From CAKRJP01 sp963658085 (GTDB taxonomy: Bacteria; Bacillota; Clostridia; Lachnospirales; Lachnospiraceae), in the NCBI GenBank assembly GCA_963658085.1, contig CAVKOU010000007.1:1-64000 (forward strand): a stretch of DNA of 64,000 nt. Direction: 5' to 3'. This document shows, in pieces, positions 34,986 to 44,800 of this stretch. Both the position numbers and the translations under genes were made by a program. The notes below the pieces were generated by a model. That model worked only from the letters and a program-made list of their open reading frames with translations. It did no database searches and was not told where the DNA came from. How positions within the stretch are numbered: the first letter of the stretch is position 1; each line of letters begins with the position of its first letter.

Positions 34986-35933
34986 CTACTCCGCATGTTC
35001 CATCAGGAAACTTTCAATCTGCTCCTTCGTAGGCAAAGAGGCAATGGCTCCTTTCTCTCTGACTGCCAAGGATCCACTGACATTTCCATACTTCACTGCA
35101 TCTCTTAAAATTTCTTCTGTAACATCTTCTACCTTATTCACTCCAAGATTCAGTAAACGGGACAAAAATCCACCCCAGAATGCATCACCGGCTCCTGTGG
35201 TATCTGCCACGTAGTCTGCCTTATATCCCGGCGTTACAAAAGAAGTTCCCTTAAAGAAGCATTCAGCCCCTTCACTTCCTAAAGTAAGTACCACGACAGA
35301 AATATTCTTCTCTTCCATAAGAGTGAAGACATTTTCTCTGCCTCCTACCATATCAATCTCTTCATCAGAAATCTTTAGAAAATCTACATCAGGAAGAATC
35401 TCCATGACCTTCTCTGCACAGGCTTCCTTGTCGTTATTCCAAGGCATATCTCTGTAATTGATATCAAATGCCACTAAGCATCCCATTTCACGAGCTTTCT
35501 TCATGGCATATTCTGTGGCTTCCACAGCCTTTCCTGCAGACAGCGTAAAGGAACCTGTATGAAGCATTCTGCAGTCTTTAAAGTCCTCTTCCTTAATCTC
35601 TGACGGGTCTAACATCATGTCCGCTCCCGGCTTTCTTGCAAAGGTAAAGCTTCGTTCATTATTCTCTCCCAAGGTTACAAATGCCATCGTGGTAATGGCC
35701 TCATCTGTCAATTCCGGAGATAAAGGCATTACCTGGTTCTCCTTTAAAGCCTCCATCAAAAATCTTCCAAGGTCGTCATTTCCCACCTTACAGTACATAC
35801 CGGACTTTAATCCATTTCTTGCAGCGGAAATAGCTACATTTGCAGGAGCTCCTCCTGCGTTTCTCACATAGGATCCTTCCTCTGATCCAGGAAGAAAATC
35901 AATCAACAATTCACCAAGAGCAATAAATTCCAT
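34986..35933 (-). CDS. PfkB-family fructokinase
   Basis: A 315-residue sugar kinase of the ribokinase/PfkB family. The start FIALGELLIDFLPG, NAGGAPANVA (PfkB signature 1 region), FTFARKPGADMML, FDINYRDMPW and the C-terminal DTTGAGDAFWGGFL (anion hole and catalytic Asp) are typical of fructokinases; related hexoses cannot be excluded. The ATG at 35933 follows AAGGAG at 6 bases; an upstream in-frame start is less likely. Transcribed alone from a promoter overlapped by a CcpA-like site, and convergent with the LacI gene. Confidence 0.88.
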   Translation of the reverse strand: MEFIALGELLIDFLPGSEEGSYVRNAGGAPANVAISAARNGLKSGMYCKVGNDDLGRFLMEALKENQVMPLSPELTDEAITTMAFVTLGENNERSFTFARKPGADMMLDPSEIKEEDFKDCRMLHTGSFTLSAGKAVEATEYAMKKAREMGCLVAFDINYRDMPWNNDKEACAEKVMEILPDVDFLKISDEEIDMVGGRENVFTLMEEKNISVVVLTLGSEGAECFFKGTSFVTPGYKADYVADTTGAGDAFWGGFLSRLLNLGVNKVEDVTEEILRDAVKYGNVSGSLAVREKGAIASLPTKEQIESFLMEHAE

Positions 35934-35991
35934 ACAAACTCCTTTCACAACCATCTGCTTGACTTTTCATGCAGATCAACAATAAATACCG

Positions 35992-36011
35992 ACTATATGT
36001 AATCGTTTTCA
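35992..36011 (-). promoter_or_regulatory. fructokinase promoter with cre-like box
   Basis: The minus strand has TGAAAACGATTACA (35998-36011), which fits the catabolite-response consensus TGWNANCGNTNWCA, directly joined to TATAGT (35992-35997) as -10. A cre here would let CcpA block the promoter. Confidence 0.55.
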
Positions 36012-36028
36012 CAGTCATCCAAAACACA

Positions 36029-36050
36029 GCCCGGGGAAGTGTCCCAGGGC
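36029..36050 (-). terminator. hairpin after the flippase gene
   Basis: GCCC.GGG pairs with CCC.GGGC with one internal mismatch and a six-base loop, then TGTGTTTTGG on the minus strand, 85 bases past the flippase stop. Confidence 0.5.
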
Positions 36051-36134
36051 CTCGTTTTGCAATCTTTAACTCTTCTTTTTTTATAAATTAATTTTTCTAT
36101 AATGTCAAGGGAATCTTAGATTCCGGATCAAAAA

Positions 36135-37595
36135 TCAATTTTTCTTTAATTTTCCTTTCACCATACCCAGAACCTGATTTAGTATTTCCACCACTAGTTC
36201 TTCCTTCATAAGAATCATGACAATTCCATAGACTCCAAAGAAAACGACAGCAGAGATGCATAAGGTAAAGAAAGATCCTAAATGCAGCATTTTCACCGGA
36301 ACCGACAAGACGCTTCCCAAAACTGTAGCCAGCAAAAGTGCTCCATACCGCATGTCTATAAACATCTCCCGCACAGAACTGCGAAGAGCCACATATTGCA
36401 CCAGAAATACCGCCACCTCAGCCACTAAGGTTCCAATAGCAGCTCCTGCAGAAGCCATTTTAGGAATCAAAATCGCATTTAAAACAAGATCCACTACTGC
36501 TCCCACAATTTCTGAATAAAGAACTACCTTCTCCCCACCTAATGGTACCAACATCTGAATTCCCATAATATTAGTAAATCCAATCAATACCAGAGTCGGC
36601 ATGATGATCTGCATAGGAATAATAGATCCGCCGTATGCATCTCCTGACAGGAAGAAAATTCCCTCTTTAGCAAAGATCATAAAATATACCGCCATAGGGA
36701 AGGAGATCAAGAACACAAAATGAATGGCTTTCCTTGCAACGCTATAGAATTCCTTCATCAGCTTTTGTTCTACATAATAAGAAGCTCTAGGCAAAAGTAC
36801 GGTCCCAAGAGAAGTCACTACCCCCAGAAGAACAGTTTTTATCTTCACTGCCGCATTGTAATAACCAACGTCCGTATCGGTTTTCATAAATCCTAACATA
36901 ACCGTGTCCAGATTGGTATAAATCGTAGTAGCACAGGACATGGCAAAAAAGATAATAATCGGCTTCATATGTCTGCCAAACTTATATTTTCCCACCGGTC
37001 GCATGGTAATATATTTTCTGGCATGGAAAAGGTTTAAGATATTGGAGGCCGATCCTGCGAATATAGATATTGCCGCATACATAACCGTATCATTCTCACT
37101 CTTAATCACAAGGAACATGAGGATGACGGCCACGAACTTAAAGGCAATGGAACGCATGGTAATATAAGAATATTGCTCCAGCCCTTTATATAGCCACTCC
37201 ATACCAATGGCATTAAATATAATGGTGGTACTGGTAACGATAAGCAACGCCTTGTTTTCTGCAAACTTCGGAACTGCTACCAAAGAAAAGGCAAATATCA
37301 GATATACCAGCACACACATTACAAGATTGATGATCACCAATTCCTGTACAACTCTTGATAATTCTTCCTTATCGTCCCGCACCTGAGCCGTAGCTCTAAC
37401 ACCGTAGGTTGGAATTCCAAGCTGTGAAAACAAAGCAAAATATGCCACGACAGACGTAGCAAATCCAACAATTCCCGTTCCCGCCGGATGTAAGATTTCC
37501 GCCACATACCGGAAGGTAATTAAGGGAAAAATCACCTGTGACACCGTAAGGATGATATTCATAATAAAATTCAACTTAATGGATTGTTTTTTCAA
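36135..37595 (-). CDS. polysaccharide flippase, Wzx/MATE-like
   Basis: A 486-residue integral membrane protein with about 12-14 hydrophobic segments, of the polysaccharide_synt family within the MOP exporter superfamily. N-terminal features are FPLITFRYVAEILHPAGTGIVGFATSVVAYF and PTYGVRA (positions about 20-70), typical of Wzx-type lipid-linked oligosaccharide flippases. No glycan-assembly genes flank it directly; the nearest are at 58-64 kb. It probably moves an undecaprenyl-linked glycan across the membrane, inferred from family. It stands alone between hairpins. Confidence 0.85.
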   Translation of the reverse strand: MKKQSIKLNFIMNIILTVSQVIFPLITFRYVAEILHPAGTGIVGFATSVVAYFALFSQLGIPTYGVRATAQVRDDKEELSRVVQELVIINLVMCVLVYLIFAFSLVAVPKFAENKALLIVTSTTIIFNAIGMEWLYKGLEQYSYITMRSIAFKFVAVILMFLVIKSENDTVMYAAISIFAGSASNILNLFHARKYITMRPVGKYKFGRHMKPIIIFFAMSCATTIYTNLDTVMLGFMKTDTDVGYYNAAVKIKTVLLGVVTSLGTVLLPRASYYVEQKLMKEFYSVARKAIHFVFLISFPMAVYFMIFAKEGIFFLSGDAYGGSIIPMQIIMPTLVLIGFTNIMGIQMLVPLGGEKVVLYSEIVGAVVDLVLNAILIPKMASAGAAIGTLVAEVAVFLVQYVALRSSVREMFIDMRYGALLLATVLGSVLSVPVKMLHLGSFFTLCISAVVFFGVYGIVMILMKEELVVEILNQVLGMVKGKLKKN

Positions 37596-37629
37596 CGCAG
37601 CCTCCCTTATTTTTTTATTGGTATACTAA

Positions 37630-37663
37630 AAGAGAGTTGACATTTATAATAGTCAACTCTCTT
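37630..37663 (-). terminator. hairpin after the GNAT gene
   Basis: A perfect 12-bp stem, AAGAGAGTTGAC with GTCAACTCTCTT, ten-base loop, then TTTAG on the minus strand. Confidence 0.7.
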
Positions 37664-37718
37664 ATTATACAATTAATCAGTTCACGAATACAATAGCCAA
37701 AAAGGATTATACAAGAGA

Positions 37719-38561
37719 TTATGCAAGAAGTCTCTCATAACACTGGACTAAACAATCTTCCATTGGTTGTCCAAAAATATAATTGTACAAATTCAGCGCA
37801 TTGTCATTGTCAATAGCTACATTAAAAATAGTCCATTCCTGTGGTATCGATGTGACTATTCGTGCCAACATTCCTAAAATCATATATTTGTTCTTCCAAT
37901 GAGGATTTATATAGAGATTAGCAATATTGGTTTCAGACTCATCTCCTTTCTGAACCAAAACCGCACCCATGATCATTTTATTTTCAACAACAAAAAGGCT
38001 TCTCTTTAGATCACAATCCCTAAGCATATAGTCTCGAACGATAGGTGGCACACTGTTATTATTAAGATGCAGATAAAATTTAACTTCTTCGATGGATAAC
38101 TTTTTCGATTTTTCTTTACTTTCCTCCATATAAGATTTCAGCTCATCGATTTTTTCTAAATTTCTCAAATCATATTGATATGCATGCCAATCCAGTACTA
38201 ATGGTTCAAATTCTGCCATTTGAAGGAAGATTAAGAACTCTGCCAGCTCCTCTTCCGTTCCTGTTGGACAGCAAATAAACCGGCGAATTCCGTGCTTCTT
38301 AAATTTTTCCTGAGCATAGTAAATTGCTCCCATGGCCCAACCACCTTCGCGCTCCTCTGGTCTTGTGTAAATAAAATCCAGCTCCACAGTATCTGGCTGA
38401 CTGGGATCAAATACAAATACGGCCACTGTCATAATTTCTCCATCATCATCTTGACCGATCACGATCCAGCCATTCTTCTCTTTCAACTCTTTTCTTGTAT
38501 CTTCTGTCAGGAAATCAAACTTAGCCCCTTCGATTTCTCCTGTTAATATACTATAATGCAT
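37719..38561 (-). CDS. tandem GNAT-like N-acetyltransferase
   Basis: A 280-residue cytosolic protein that looks like two GNAT folds: residues about 1-115 (VIGQDDDGEIMTVAVFVFDP, LDFIYTRPEEREGGWAMGAIYYA, where the last part resembles the acetyl-CoA loop) and about 140-280 (LFVVENKMIMGAVLVQKGD, ANLYINPHWKNKYMILGMLARIV, FNVAIDNDNALNLYNYIFG). The Asn-x-x-Ala-Leu-x-Leu-Tyr pattern at the end is a GNAT hallmark. The substrate is unknown. It is a single-gene unit between the flippase and msmX. Confidence 0.6.
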   Translation of the reverse strand: MHYSILTGEIEGAKFDFLTEDTRKELKEKNGWIVIGQDDDGEIMTVAVFVFDPSQPDTVELDFIYTRPEEREGGWAMGAIYYAQEKFKKHGIRRFICCPTGTEEELAEFLIFLQMAEFEPLVLDWHAYQYDLRNLEKIDELKSYMEESKEKSKKLSIEEVKFYLHLNNNSVPPIVRDYMLRDCDLKRSLFVVENKMIMGAVLVQKGDESETNIANLYINPHWKNKYMILGMLARIVTSIPQEWTIFNVAIDNDNALNLYNYIFGQPMEDCLVQCYERLLA

Positions 38562-38656
38562 CCGCTCTCCTCGATTCTTATATCAATGTTTCTTCATTTA
38601 TTATACGATACATTCTTTTCAAAGGTCAAAATAATTTCATATAAAATTTTCCAAAA

Positions 38657-38683
38657 ATACCCCCGGATTATCTCCGAGGGTAT
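38657..38683 (-). terminator. terminator of the HPr-like/msmX operon
   Basis: ATACCC and CGG pair with CCG and GGGTAT around one mismatch and a seven-base loop, then TTTTTGG on the minus strand. Confidence 0.8.
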
Positions 38684-38709
38684 CATTCTACAAAAGATCA
38701 CTATATAAA

Positions 38710-39822
38710 CTAGTTGGTGATTACCAATTCAGTCTCCTTATCAAAGAAGTGCGAATGTTCCATATCAAGAGCAAACTTAATGCGATCGCCCTGTTTTGCA
38801 GTTGTTCTTGGGTCTACACGAGCTGTAACCTGAGCACCTGCGTAATCAAAGTATAAGAATACTTCTGCACCAAGCAACTCATATACACGAATGTTTGCTT
38901 CAATAACACTATTTGGTGATGCTGCAATAAACATCTGAGAATCATGGATATCCTCCGGACGAATACCAAGAACTACAGTTTTACCATCATATCCGCCATC
39001 CAACAAAGCTTTTGCCTTAGAAGCCGGAACAACAATCTTAGATTCTCCGATCTGTGCATAAACGGTCTTTCCTTCTACAGAGATCTTAGCATCCATAAAG
39101 TTCATCTGAGGAGATCCGATAAATCCTGCAACGAAGAGATTCTGCGGCTTATTGTATAAGTTGTGAGGGGTATCAATCTGCTGAACAACACCATCCTTCA
39201 TAACTACGATTCTGGTACCAAGTGTCATAGCCTCGGTCTGATCATGAGTAACGTAAATAATAGTTGCTCCCAATCTCTCGTGTAACTTAGAAATCTCAAT
39301 TCTCATTTGAACACGTAACTTTGCATCTAAGTTAGAAAGAGGCTCATCCATAAGGAATACCTTAGGATTACGAACGATAGCACGTCCCATGGCAACACGC
39401 TGACGCTGTCCACCGGAGAGAGCCTTTGGCTTACGATCTAAGAGACCTTCCAGATCAAGAACCTTAGCAGCTTCACGTACCTTCTTGTCAATCTCATCCT
39501 TTGGAAGCTTACGAAGCTTTAAACCGAATGCCATGTTATCATATACAGTCATATGCGGATACAAAGCATAGTTCTGGAATACCATTGCGATATCACGATC
39601 CTTTGGCTCTACATCATTCATACGCTTTCCATCGATCAAAAGATCTCCGCTTGAAATATCTTCAAGACCGGCTACCATACGAAGAGTTGTAGACTTACCA
39701 CATCCGGATGGTCCTACGAAGATGATAAATTCTTTATCTTCGATATCAAGATTGAAATCCTTAACTGCATGGAACCCGTTGGAATATACTTTGTTAATGT
39801 TCTTTAATGAAATACTTGCCAT
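38710..39822 (-). CDS. msmX: CUT1 sugar ABC transporter ATPase, MsmX/UgpC type
   Basis: A 370-residue ATPase with Walker A GPSGCGKST, Q-loop FQNYALYPHMTV, signature LSGGQRQRVAMGRA, Walker B VFLMDEPLSNLDA, switch His in YVTHDQTEA, and a C-terminal MalK-type regulatory OB region (about 240-370). Such ATPases serve several CUT1 importers in Firmicutes. No permease is adjacent, and the lactose-type importer at 44.9-48 kb has no ATPase, so this is its likely motor. It lies 51 bases after an HPr-like gene. Confidence 0.94.
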   Translation of the reverse strand: MASISLKNINKVYSNGFHAVKDFNLDIEDKEFIIFVGPSGCGKSTTLRMVAGLEDISSGDLLIDGKRMNDVEPKDRDIAMVFQNYALYPHMTVYDNMAFGLKLRKLPKDEIDKKVREAAKVLDLEGLLDRKPKALSGGQRQRVAMGRAIVRNPKVFLMDEPLSNLDAKLRVQMRIEISKLHERLGATIIYVTHDQTEAMTLGTRIVVMKDGVVQQIDTPHNLYNKPQNLFVAGFIGSPQMNFMDAKISVEGKTVYAQIGESKIVVPASKAKALLDGGYDGKTVVLGIRPEDIHDSQMFIAASPNSVIEANIRVYELLGAEVFLYFDYAGAQVTARVDPRTTAKQGDRIKFALDMEHSHFFDKETELVITN

Positions 39823-39873
39823 AATAAAAACCTTTCTCTACTGTTTAATTGTAACGTTATAAACTATGTTGTC

Positions 39874-40107
39874 TTATTTAACGATAAATGGTTCAAGAGC
39901 TGCCATGATAGCATCCAAATCCTGATCCTTATGAATCTTAAGTGTCAGATCCTTAGAAGAATCCAAACTAAAGATACCCATAATAGATTTTGCATCAATT
40001 ACATAGCGATCATGTACCAGATCAAAGTCGTTGTCAAATGCTGTAATCGCATTAACAAAATCCTTTATTTTTTCAATAGAATTAATTTTAACTTTAACTG
40101 TAGTCAT
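39874..40107 (-). CDS. HPr-like protein with Ser-46 motif but no active-site His
   Basis: A 77-residue cytosolic protein of the HPr family. The stretch AKSIMGIFSLD (about 38-48) matches the regulatory Ser-46 loop of HPr and Crh, and the C-terminal LDAIMAALEPF matches the last helix. The N-terminal active-site loop is replaced by NSIEKIKDF, with no His, so PTS phosphotransfer is excluded. In Firmicutes Ser-46-phosphorylated HPr or Crh acts with CcpA; a Crh-like role is plausible. The ATG at 40107 follows AAGGAG. It is the first gene of an operon with msmX, which links it to sugar uptake. Confidence 0.8.
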   Translation of the reverse strand: MTTVKVKINSIEKIKDFVNAITAFDNDFDLVHDRYVIDAKSIMGIFSLDSSKDLTLKIHKDQDLDAIMAALEPFIVK

Positions 40108-40129
40108 GTGAAATCTCCTTTCAAATTTA

Positions 40130-40188
40130 CATAAATTCAATCCGTTGATTTATGTGCTTATTATATAAAATTACTTTTTTTCTGTCAT
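40130..40188 (-). promoter_or_regulatory. promoter and inverted repeat of the HPr-like/msmX operon
   Basis: On the minus strand ATGACA (40183-40188), 17-base spacer, TATAAT (40160-40165). Just downstream CATAAAT (40130-40136) and ATTTATG (40148-40154) form a 7-bp inverted repeat with an 11-base gap, placed like an operator or leader hairpin. Confidence 0.6.
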
Positions 40189-40236
40189 CGTTAAACTAAC
40201 CAAAATAACCAATGGATCTTCGTTACTTTAACTTTG

Positions 40237-40266
40237 TTGACGTAGTGGTTCCATAAACGTTACAAT
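40237..40266 (+). promoter_or_regulatory. promoter of the PucR-type regulator
   Basis: TTGACG, 18-base spacer, TACAAT, ending 33 bases before the ATG at 40300. Confidence 0.55.
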
Positions 40267-40299
40267 TAGATTACTATAGATTTTTATTGAGGTATTGGT

Positions 40300-41199
40300 A
40301 TGACAAACGAAAAACAAATTGAGGAATTATTAGATCAAATAGAAAATCAGACGGGAATCCGTTTCTCTATCGCAGATAGCCGCATCGACGAGGATGAATT
40401 ATTGATTACTCTTAAAAATATGCTGCGGGCAAGTCACAGCAGCACGTCAAAAGAGGGCTTTCTTCGTGGTCTTTTGCTGGGGCTTTTATCAGAGCAGGAA
40501 ATTGCCGATGGAATGCACCGCTTTCATCTGGAGAAAAACGGCTACTTTTTCCCCGTTCTTATGGAAGCAAATCACCCCTTCTCTTCCATGGAGCAGTCTA
40601 TCTTTGCCCAGTTCTTTTCCTCCGGAGCAGATACACTAATTCCAATCGATGAATACCGTATGGCACTGATTCGACTGCTTCCGCAATCCCTATCCCAGGA
40701 ATCACTGCAACAAATGTTATTTGATATGCAGGGTACCTTGGAAGCTGAGGCTATGATCTCCATAGATTTTGCCTATGACTGTATCGCCACATCCTTCGTA
40801 CAGCTACCCAATATCTTTCTTAATATCTCCTCCACTATGGAGATTGGAAAAATTTTTTCTGATACCGAACGCATCCACTGGGCCAAAGATCTGGGTCTTG
40901 GCAAGTTAATCTATCAGCTTCCTATTGATGTTTGCAGAGAATATCTTCAGGATAATTTCCACGGGCTTGGCATATCCGATATGGATGAGGAGACCTTGCA
41001 TACCATCCATACTTTTTTGGATTCCGGCCTTAGTATTGCGGAATGCGCAAGAAAGCTTTTCCTGCACCGCAATACCTTAATTTATCGTTTGGACAAAATC
41101 GAGCAATTGACGGGTTTGAATATCCGAAACTTCGATGATGCGATCATCTGCAAGATTGCTCTGCTAATTTCTACCTATCTTCAGCATCAAGAGGGGTAG
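40300..41199 (+). CDS. PucR/CdaR-type transcriptional regulator
   Basis: A 299-residue protein whose C-terminus is a PucR-type helix-turn-helix (about 245-299; SGLSIAECARKLFLHRNTLIYRLDK and QLTGLNIRNFDDAI). The N-terminal 240 residues have no motif I can name but follow the length of CdaR-like carbohydrate-diacid regulators. It is divergent from the HPr-like/msmX operon and shares its upstream region, so it is the obvious candidate to control it; that is inference. GAGGT lies before the ATG. Confidence 0.82.
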   Translation: MTNEKQIEELLDQIENQTGIRFSIADSRIDEDELLITLKNMLRASHSSTSKEGFLRGLLLGLLSEQEIADGMHRFHLEKNGYFFPVLMEANHPFSSMEQSIFAQFFSSGADTLIPIDEYRMALIRLLPQSLSQESLQQMLFDMQGTLEAEAMISIDFAYDCIATSFVQLPNIFLNISSTMEIGKIFSDTERIHWAKDLGLGKLIYQLPIDVCREYLQDNFHGLGISDMDEETLHTIHTFLDSGLSIAECARKLFLHRNTLIYRLDKIEQLTGLNIRNFDDAIICKIALLISTYLQHQEG

Positions 41200-41203
41200 A
41201 ATC

Positions 41204-41722
41204 TTATTCTCCGATATGTACCTTATCTGGGGCAATCCGATGCATTGCCTCAAGAAGGGCTTCATCCGGCTCAAACAATACTTTTGTCTCTGTTCTCGTA
41301 TTGGGATCCCGGATGATCATCGTATAATAAGACACTTCCGGATCATGGGACAGGCAGTCAAAGGTCTTCATATGTCGTCCGACATAAGGCTGCACCGGTC
41401 CTGTCTTTGATGGTGCCACCACCACAATATCTTTGATCTCGCAGCAGATTAAGTCCTGTCTCTTACTTTTTCTTTTGATCTTTGTAATTTCCAAAAAACC
41501 ATTGGTATATGTATAATCAAAATCCACCTTGGTATTCTGGGTCACAAAATAAGCGGCTATGATCATGATGATCAAAGGTAGTCCAAAAATTCGATAATCA
41601 ATAAATACAAAACTAAAGGCTACAAATACTGTGATTGCGATCAGCAGGATATTGTAGATTCTGGTAACTTTTGGTGTCTGTCTATGGATGTGCTGTTCCA
41701 TATACACGTCTTGATAGATCAA
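41204..41722 (-). CDS. small two-helix membrane protein, unknown function
   Basis: A 172-residue protein with two transmembrane segments close together (about 22-40 and 43-60 in this numbering) and a cytosolic C-terminal domain of about 110 residues rich in beta strands (FDYTYTNGFLEITKIKRKSKRQDL, IKDIVVVAP, YYTMIIRD, KVLFEPDEALLEAM). It may belong to the DUF6106 group, but I am unsure. The TTG start at 41722 is chosen because AAGGAGG lies 7 bases upstream; the alternative ATG at 41755 directly abuts a 14-bp hairpin and has no ribosome site. The pucR-type gene on the other strand ends 4 bases away. Confidence 0.7.
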   Translation of the reverse strand: MIYQDVYMEQHIHRQTPKVTRIYNILLIAITVFVAFSFVFIDYRIFGLPLIIMIIAAYFVTQNTKVDFDYTYTNGFLEITKIKRKSKRQDLICCEIKDIVVVAPSKTGPVQPYVGRHMKTFDCLSHDPEVSYYTMIIRDPNTRTETKVLFEPDEALLEAMHRIAPDKVHIGE

Positions 41723-41758
41723 TATTGTTCCTCCTTGTGGGATTTCTTTTGTCATAAT

Positions 41759-41791
41759 GGAAATGCCCTCACATCCAGTGAGGGCATTTCC
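41759..41791 (-). terminator. hairpin after lacZ
   Basis: A perfect 14-bp stem, GGAAATGCCCTCAC with GTGAGGGCATTTCC, five-base loop, 16 bases past lacZ. The T-run is short, so the small membrane-protein gene may receive read-through. Confidence 0.65.
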
Positions 41792-41806
41792 TAAAACCTC
41801 TCTTTT

Positions 41807-44800
41807 CTATATAATACCACGGAAAGAGAATGTCAATGTTAATTTTTTATTATTGTCCATTAAGTACTCCGGATGTGGCAACGCCCCCCAGGTATCATCT
41901 CCGGCAACACCCATCTGACCTAAGCCCACCCGGATAAATGTATAATGTACCGGCGGAAGCTCTGTTGCATGCAGGGCATTATCCAGTTCATGAGGAGAAT
42001 AAGGTAAAGCAGAGAAATTCAATTGATCTCCTTTAAAGAGAAGACCTCTTCCTCTCTCGTCAGTTACCTTTGCATAACGGACACCAACCTTATTGCCACA
42101 TTCCTGTGGAACCAGGTATTTTGCCATGTTATCTGCCACCTTATTGCTATAAAGGCCCAACTTTGCGTGACATCTGTCTGCATAGGTTTCATCCGGTCCT
42201 AAACCGTACCAGGTCAAGTTATCATAATCTGCATCCATGGCAAACATCATACTATACTCTGGCAATTCACCAACTTCTGCGGAAGGATCCATGGTCATGG
42301 TAACCTTGATCTCACCGTCTCCATATACACTATATGCTACCAGACAATCCATCTCAGGTTTTACCGGCAAATGATACGTATAGGTGATGGTTACATGATC
42401 CTCTGCCTCTTCGATCTTGCAATCCGTTGCTGCACGTCCATGATTGTATTTATAAGAAGAATACATGCTGGCAATCTTCCACTGTCCTGCTCTAAATGGC
42501 AGGAGGTTTGCCACATCGTTATCTGTCAGTGCTCGCCAGAAATTCGGCTTTGGTATAGTTTTAAACAGCTCCACACCACCATATCTGTAGGAAACCAATC
42601 CCCCATGCAGGATTGAGAATAAAGCTTCAAAATCTTCTCCCTTAACACCTACATTGTGCCAGCCTTTTGTAACTCGGTAAGGTTTCTTGGAAGGTTTTTC
42701 CTCCGGCATGTGTCCTATTACTTCCTGTCCATATGCCACTTCGTGACCTTTCTTTGCCCAAATAGTATCCTCTTTCAATACAAAGGACAAAGTCAATACA
42801 TATTCTCCATCTGAAAGCTCAAAGGAATCTAGATCAACCTTTTTCTTTTTCAAAGGCTCTACACTAATGCTTAAAACCTGACGCTCTACCGGTTTTCCTT
42901 CTTTTTCCAAAGTCACTACAGCATCATATGCATTAGTATTGGTGAAGAGATTCTTGTTGTGAATGGTAGCCACCCGGTCTTGAATCTCAACGTCTATTGC
43001 CTGATAGTTAAATTTCACTTCCTGCATCTTCGGCGAAGGATCTCTGTCCTTTCCATAGCAGATTCCATTTCCGCTGAAATTATAATCGCATGGACGCTCC
43101 CCAAAGTCGCCGCCGTATGCCTGGAATTCCTTTCCATAACGATCTTTCTTTGTCAGTGACTGGTCAATATAATCCCAGATAAAGCCACCCTGGAACAGAG
43201 GTTCCTCATCCATAAGATCTGTATATCTATCCATAGCACCACAGGAATTTCCCATCGCATGGGTATACTCACATAAGATATACGGCTTATCTCTATGCTC
43301 TTTTAAATAAGCCCTGATTTCCGCTGCCGGTGTATACATGGAGCTTACCATGTCTGTTGTCTCCGGATATCTTGGATCCCACCAGACACCTTCATAGTGA
43401 ACCAATCTGGTGTCATCCCATTTGTGGAAGGCCTTGCTCATTTCCAAAATGTCCTTACCACCGTAGGATTCATTACCGCAGGACCAGATCACGATGGAAG
43501 CATGATTTTTATCACGCTCATACATGCTTCTTGCACGGTCTAAGATCATCTCCTGGTATTCCGGTCTGTCACCCGGTACCACAAAGTCTAAGTCTACCAA
43601 TCCCTTCATATGGGCATCCCAGGTTCCATGAGTTTCAAGATTTGTCTCATCAATGACATACAATCCATATTCATCACAAAGTCTGTACAACGCCGATTGA
43701 TTCGGATAATGACAGGTACGTACCGCATTGATATTATGCTGCTTCATTGTAATGATATCTTTTAAAATAATATCTTCTGTAATCGCTCTGCCACGATCTG
43801 CACTAAATTCGTGACGGTTCACACCATAGAAGGCAATACGCTTTCCATTGATATGCATCATATGATTCTTCATCTCGAATTTACGGAAGCCTACTCGATC
43901 TTTCACAATTTCCTCTAAAGCTCCAGCTTTGTCAGAAACATGAATGGTCAGATCATAGAGATTTGGTGCCTCAGCACTCCAAAGAGCCGGATTCTTAACC
44001 GGCATTTCCATGTGGTTAACACCTTTCACAAGGTCCATCCCCACTACAAACTCCACCTCATCATCAGAGAGACAGATTTCTGCCTTTCCTTCTGCAGTAG
44101 CCTCAAGATCCAAAGACAGAATCGCATCCTTATAAGCCTCATCCAAAAGTGTCTTTACCTTCAGATCCCGAATATGTACGTTTGGAATTGTATAAAGAAA
44201 TACATCTCTAAAAATACCGGAGAATCGGAAGAAATCCTGATCCTCACACCACGAACCTGCTGTCCACTTGTATACTTGTACCGCTAATTTGTTACTTCCC
44301 TCTGTAAGGTAAGGAGTCAGATCAAATTCGGATGGCGTGAAGGTATCCTCACTATATCCTACATATTGACCATTGAGCCACAAGGCCATGCCACTTTCTA
44401 CTCCCTGGAAAGAAATAAATACCGGTCCTTCTTTCATGTGATCTGGCACTTCAAAATATTTCACATAGGAACCTACCGGATTAAACTCCTCCGGGATCTC
44501 TCCCGGAAGAACTGCCTGTCTGCCATCCCAAGGATACTGGGTATTGGCATATTGTGGAATGTCATAACCTTCCATCTGAATATGTGCCGGCACCGGAATA
44601 TCATCCCATGTACTGCAATCATAGTCTTCTTTTTCAAATCCAGAAATCGCAGATGCAATATTTTTTGCATAGGAGAATTTCCAAATGCCATTTAATGATT
44701 CTTTAAAATCAGAAGTTCCTGCATTTACACTTTCCTCACCGGAATAATATTCATGATCAGAATGTGCAGGAAGTCGATTTTCCATAAAGATCTCAGGATT

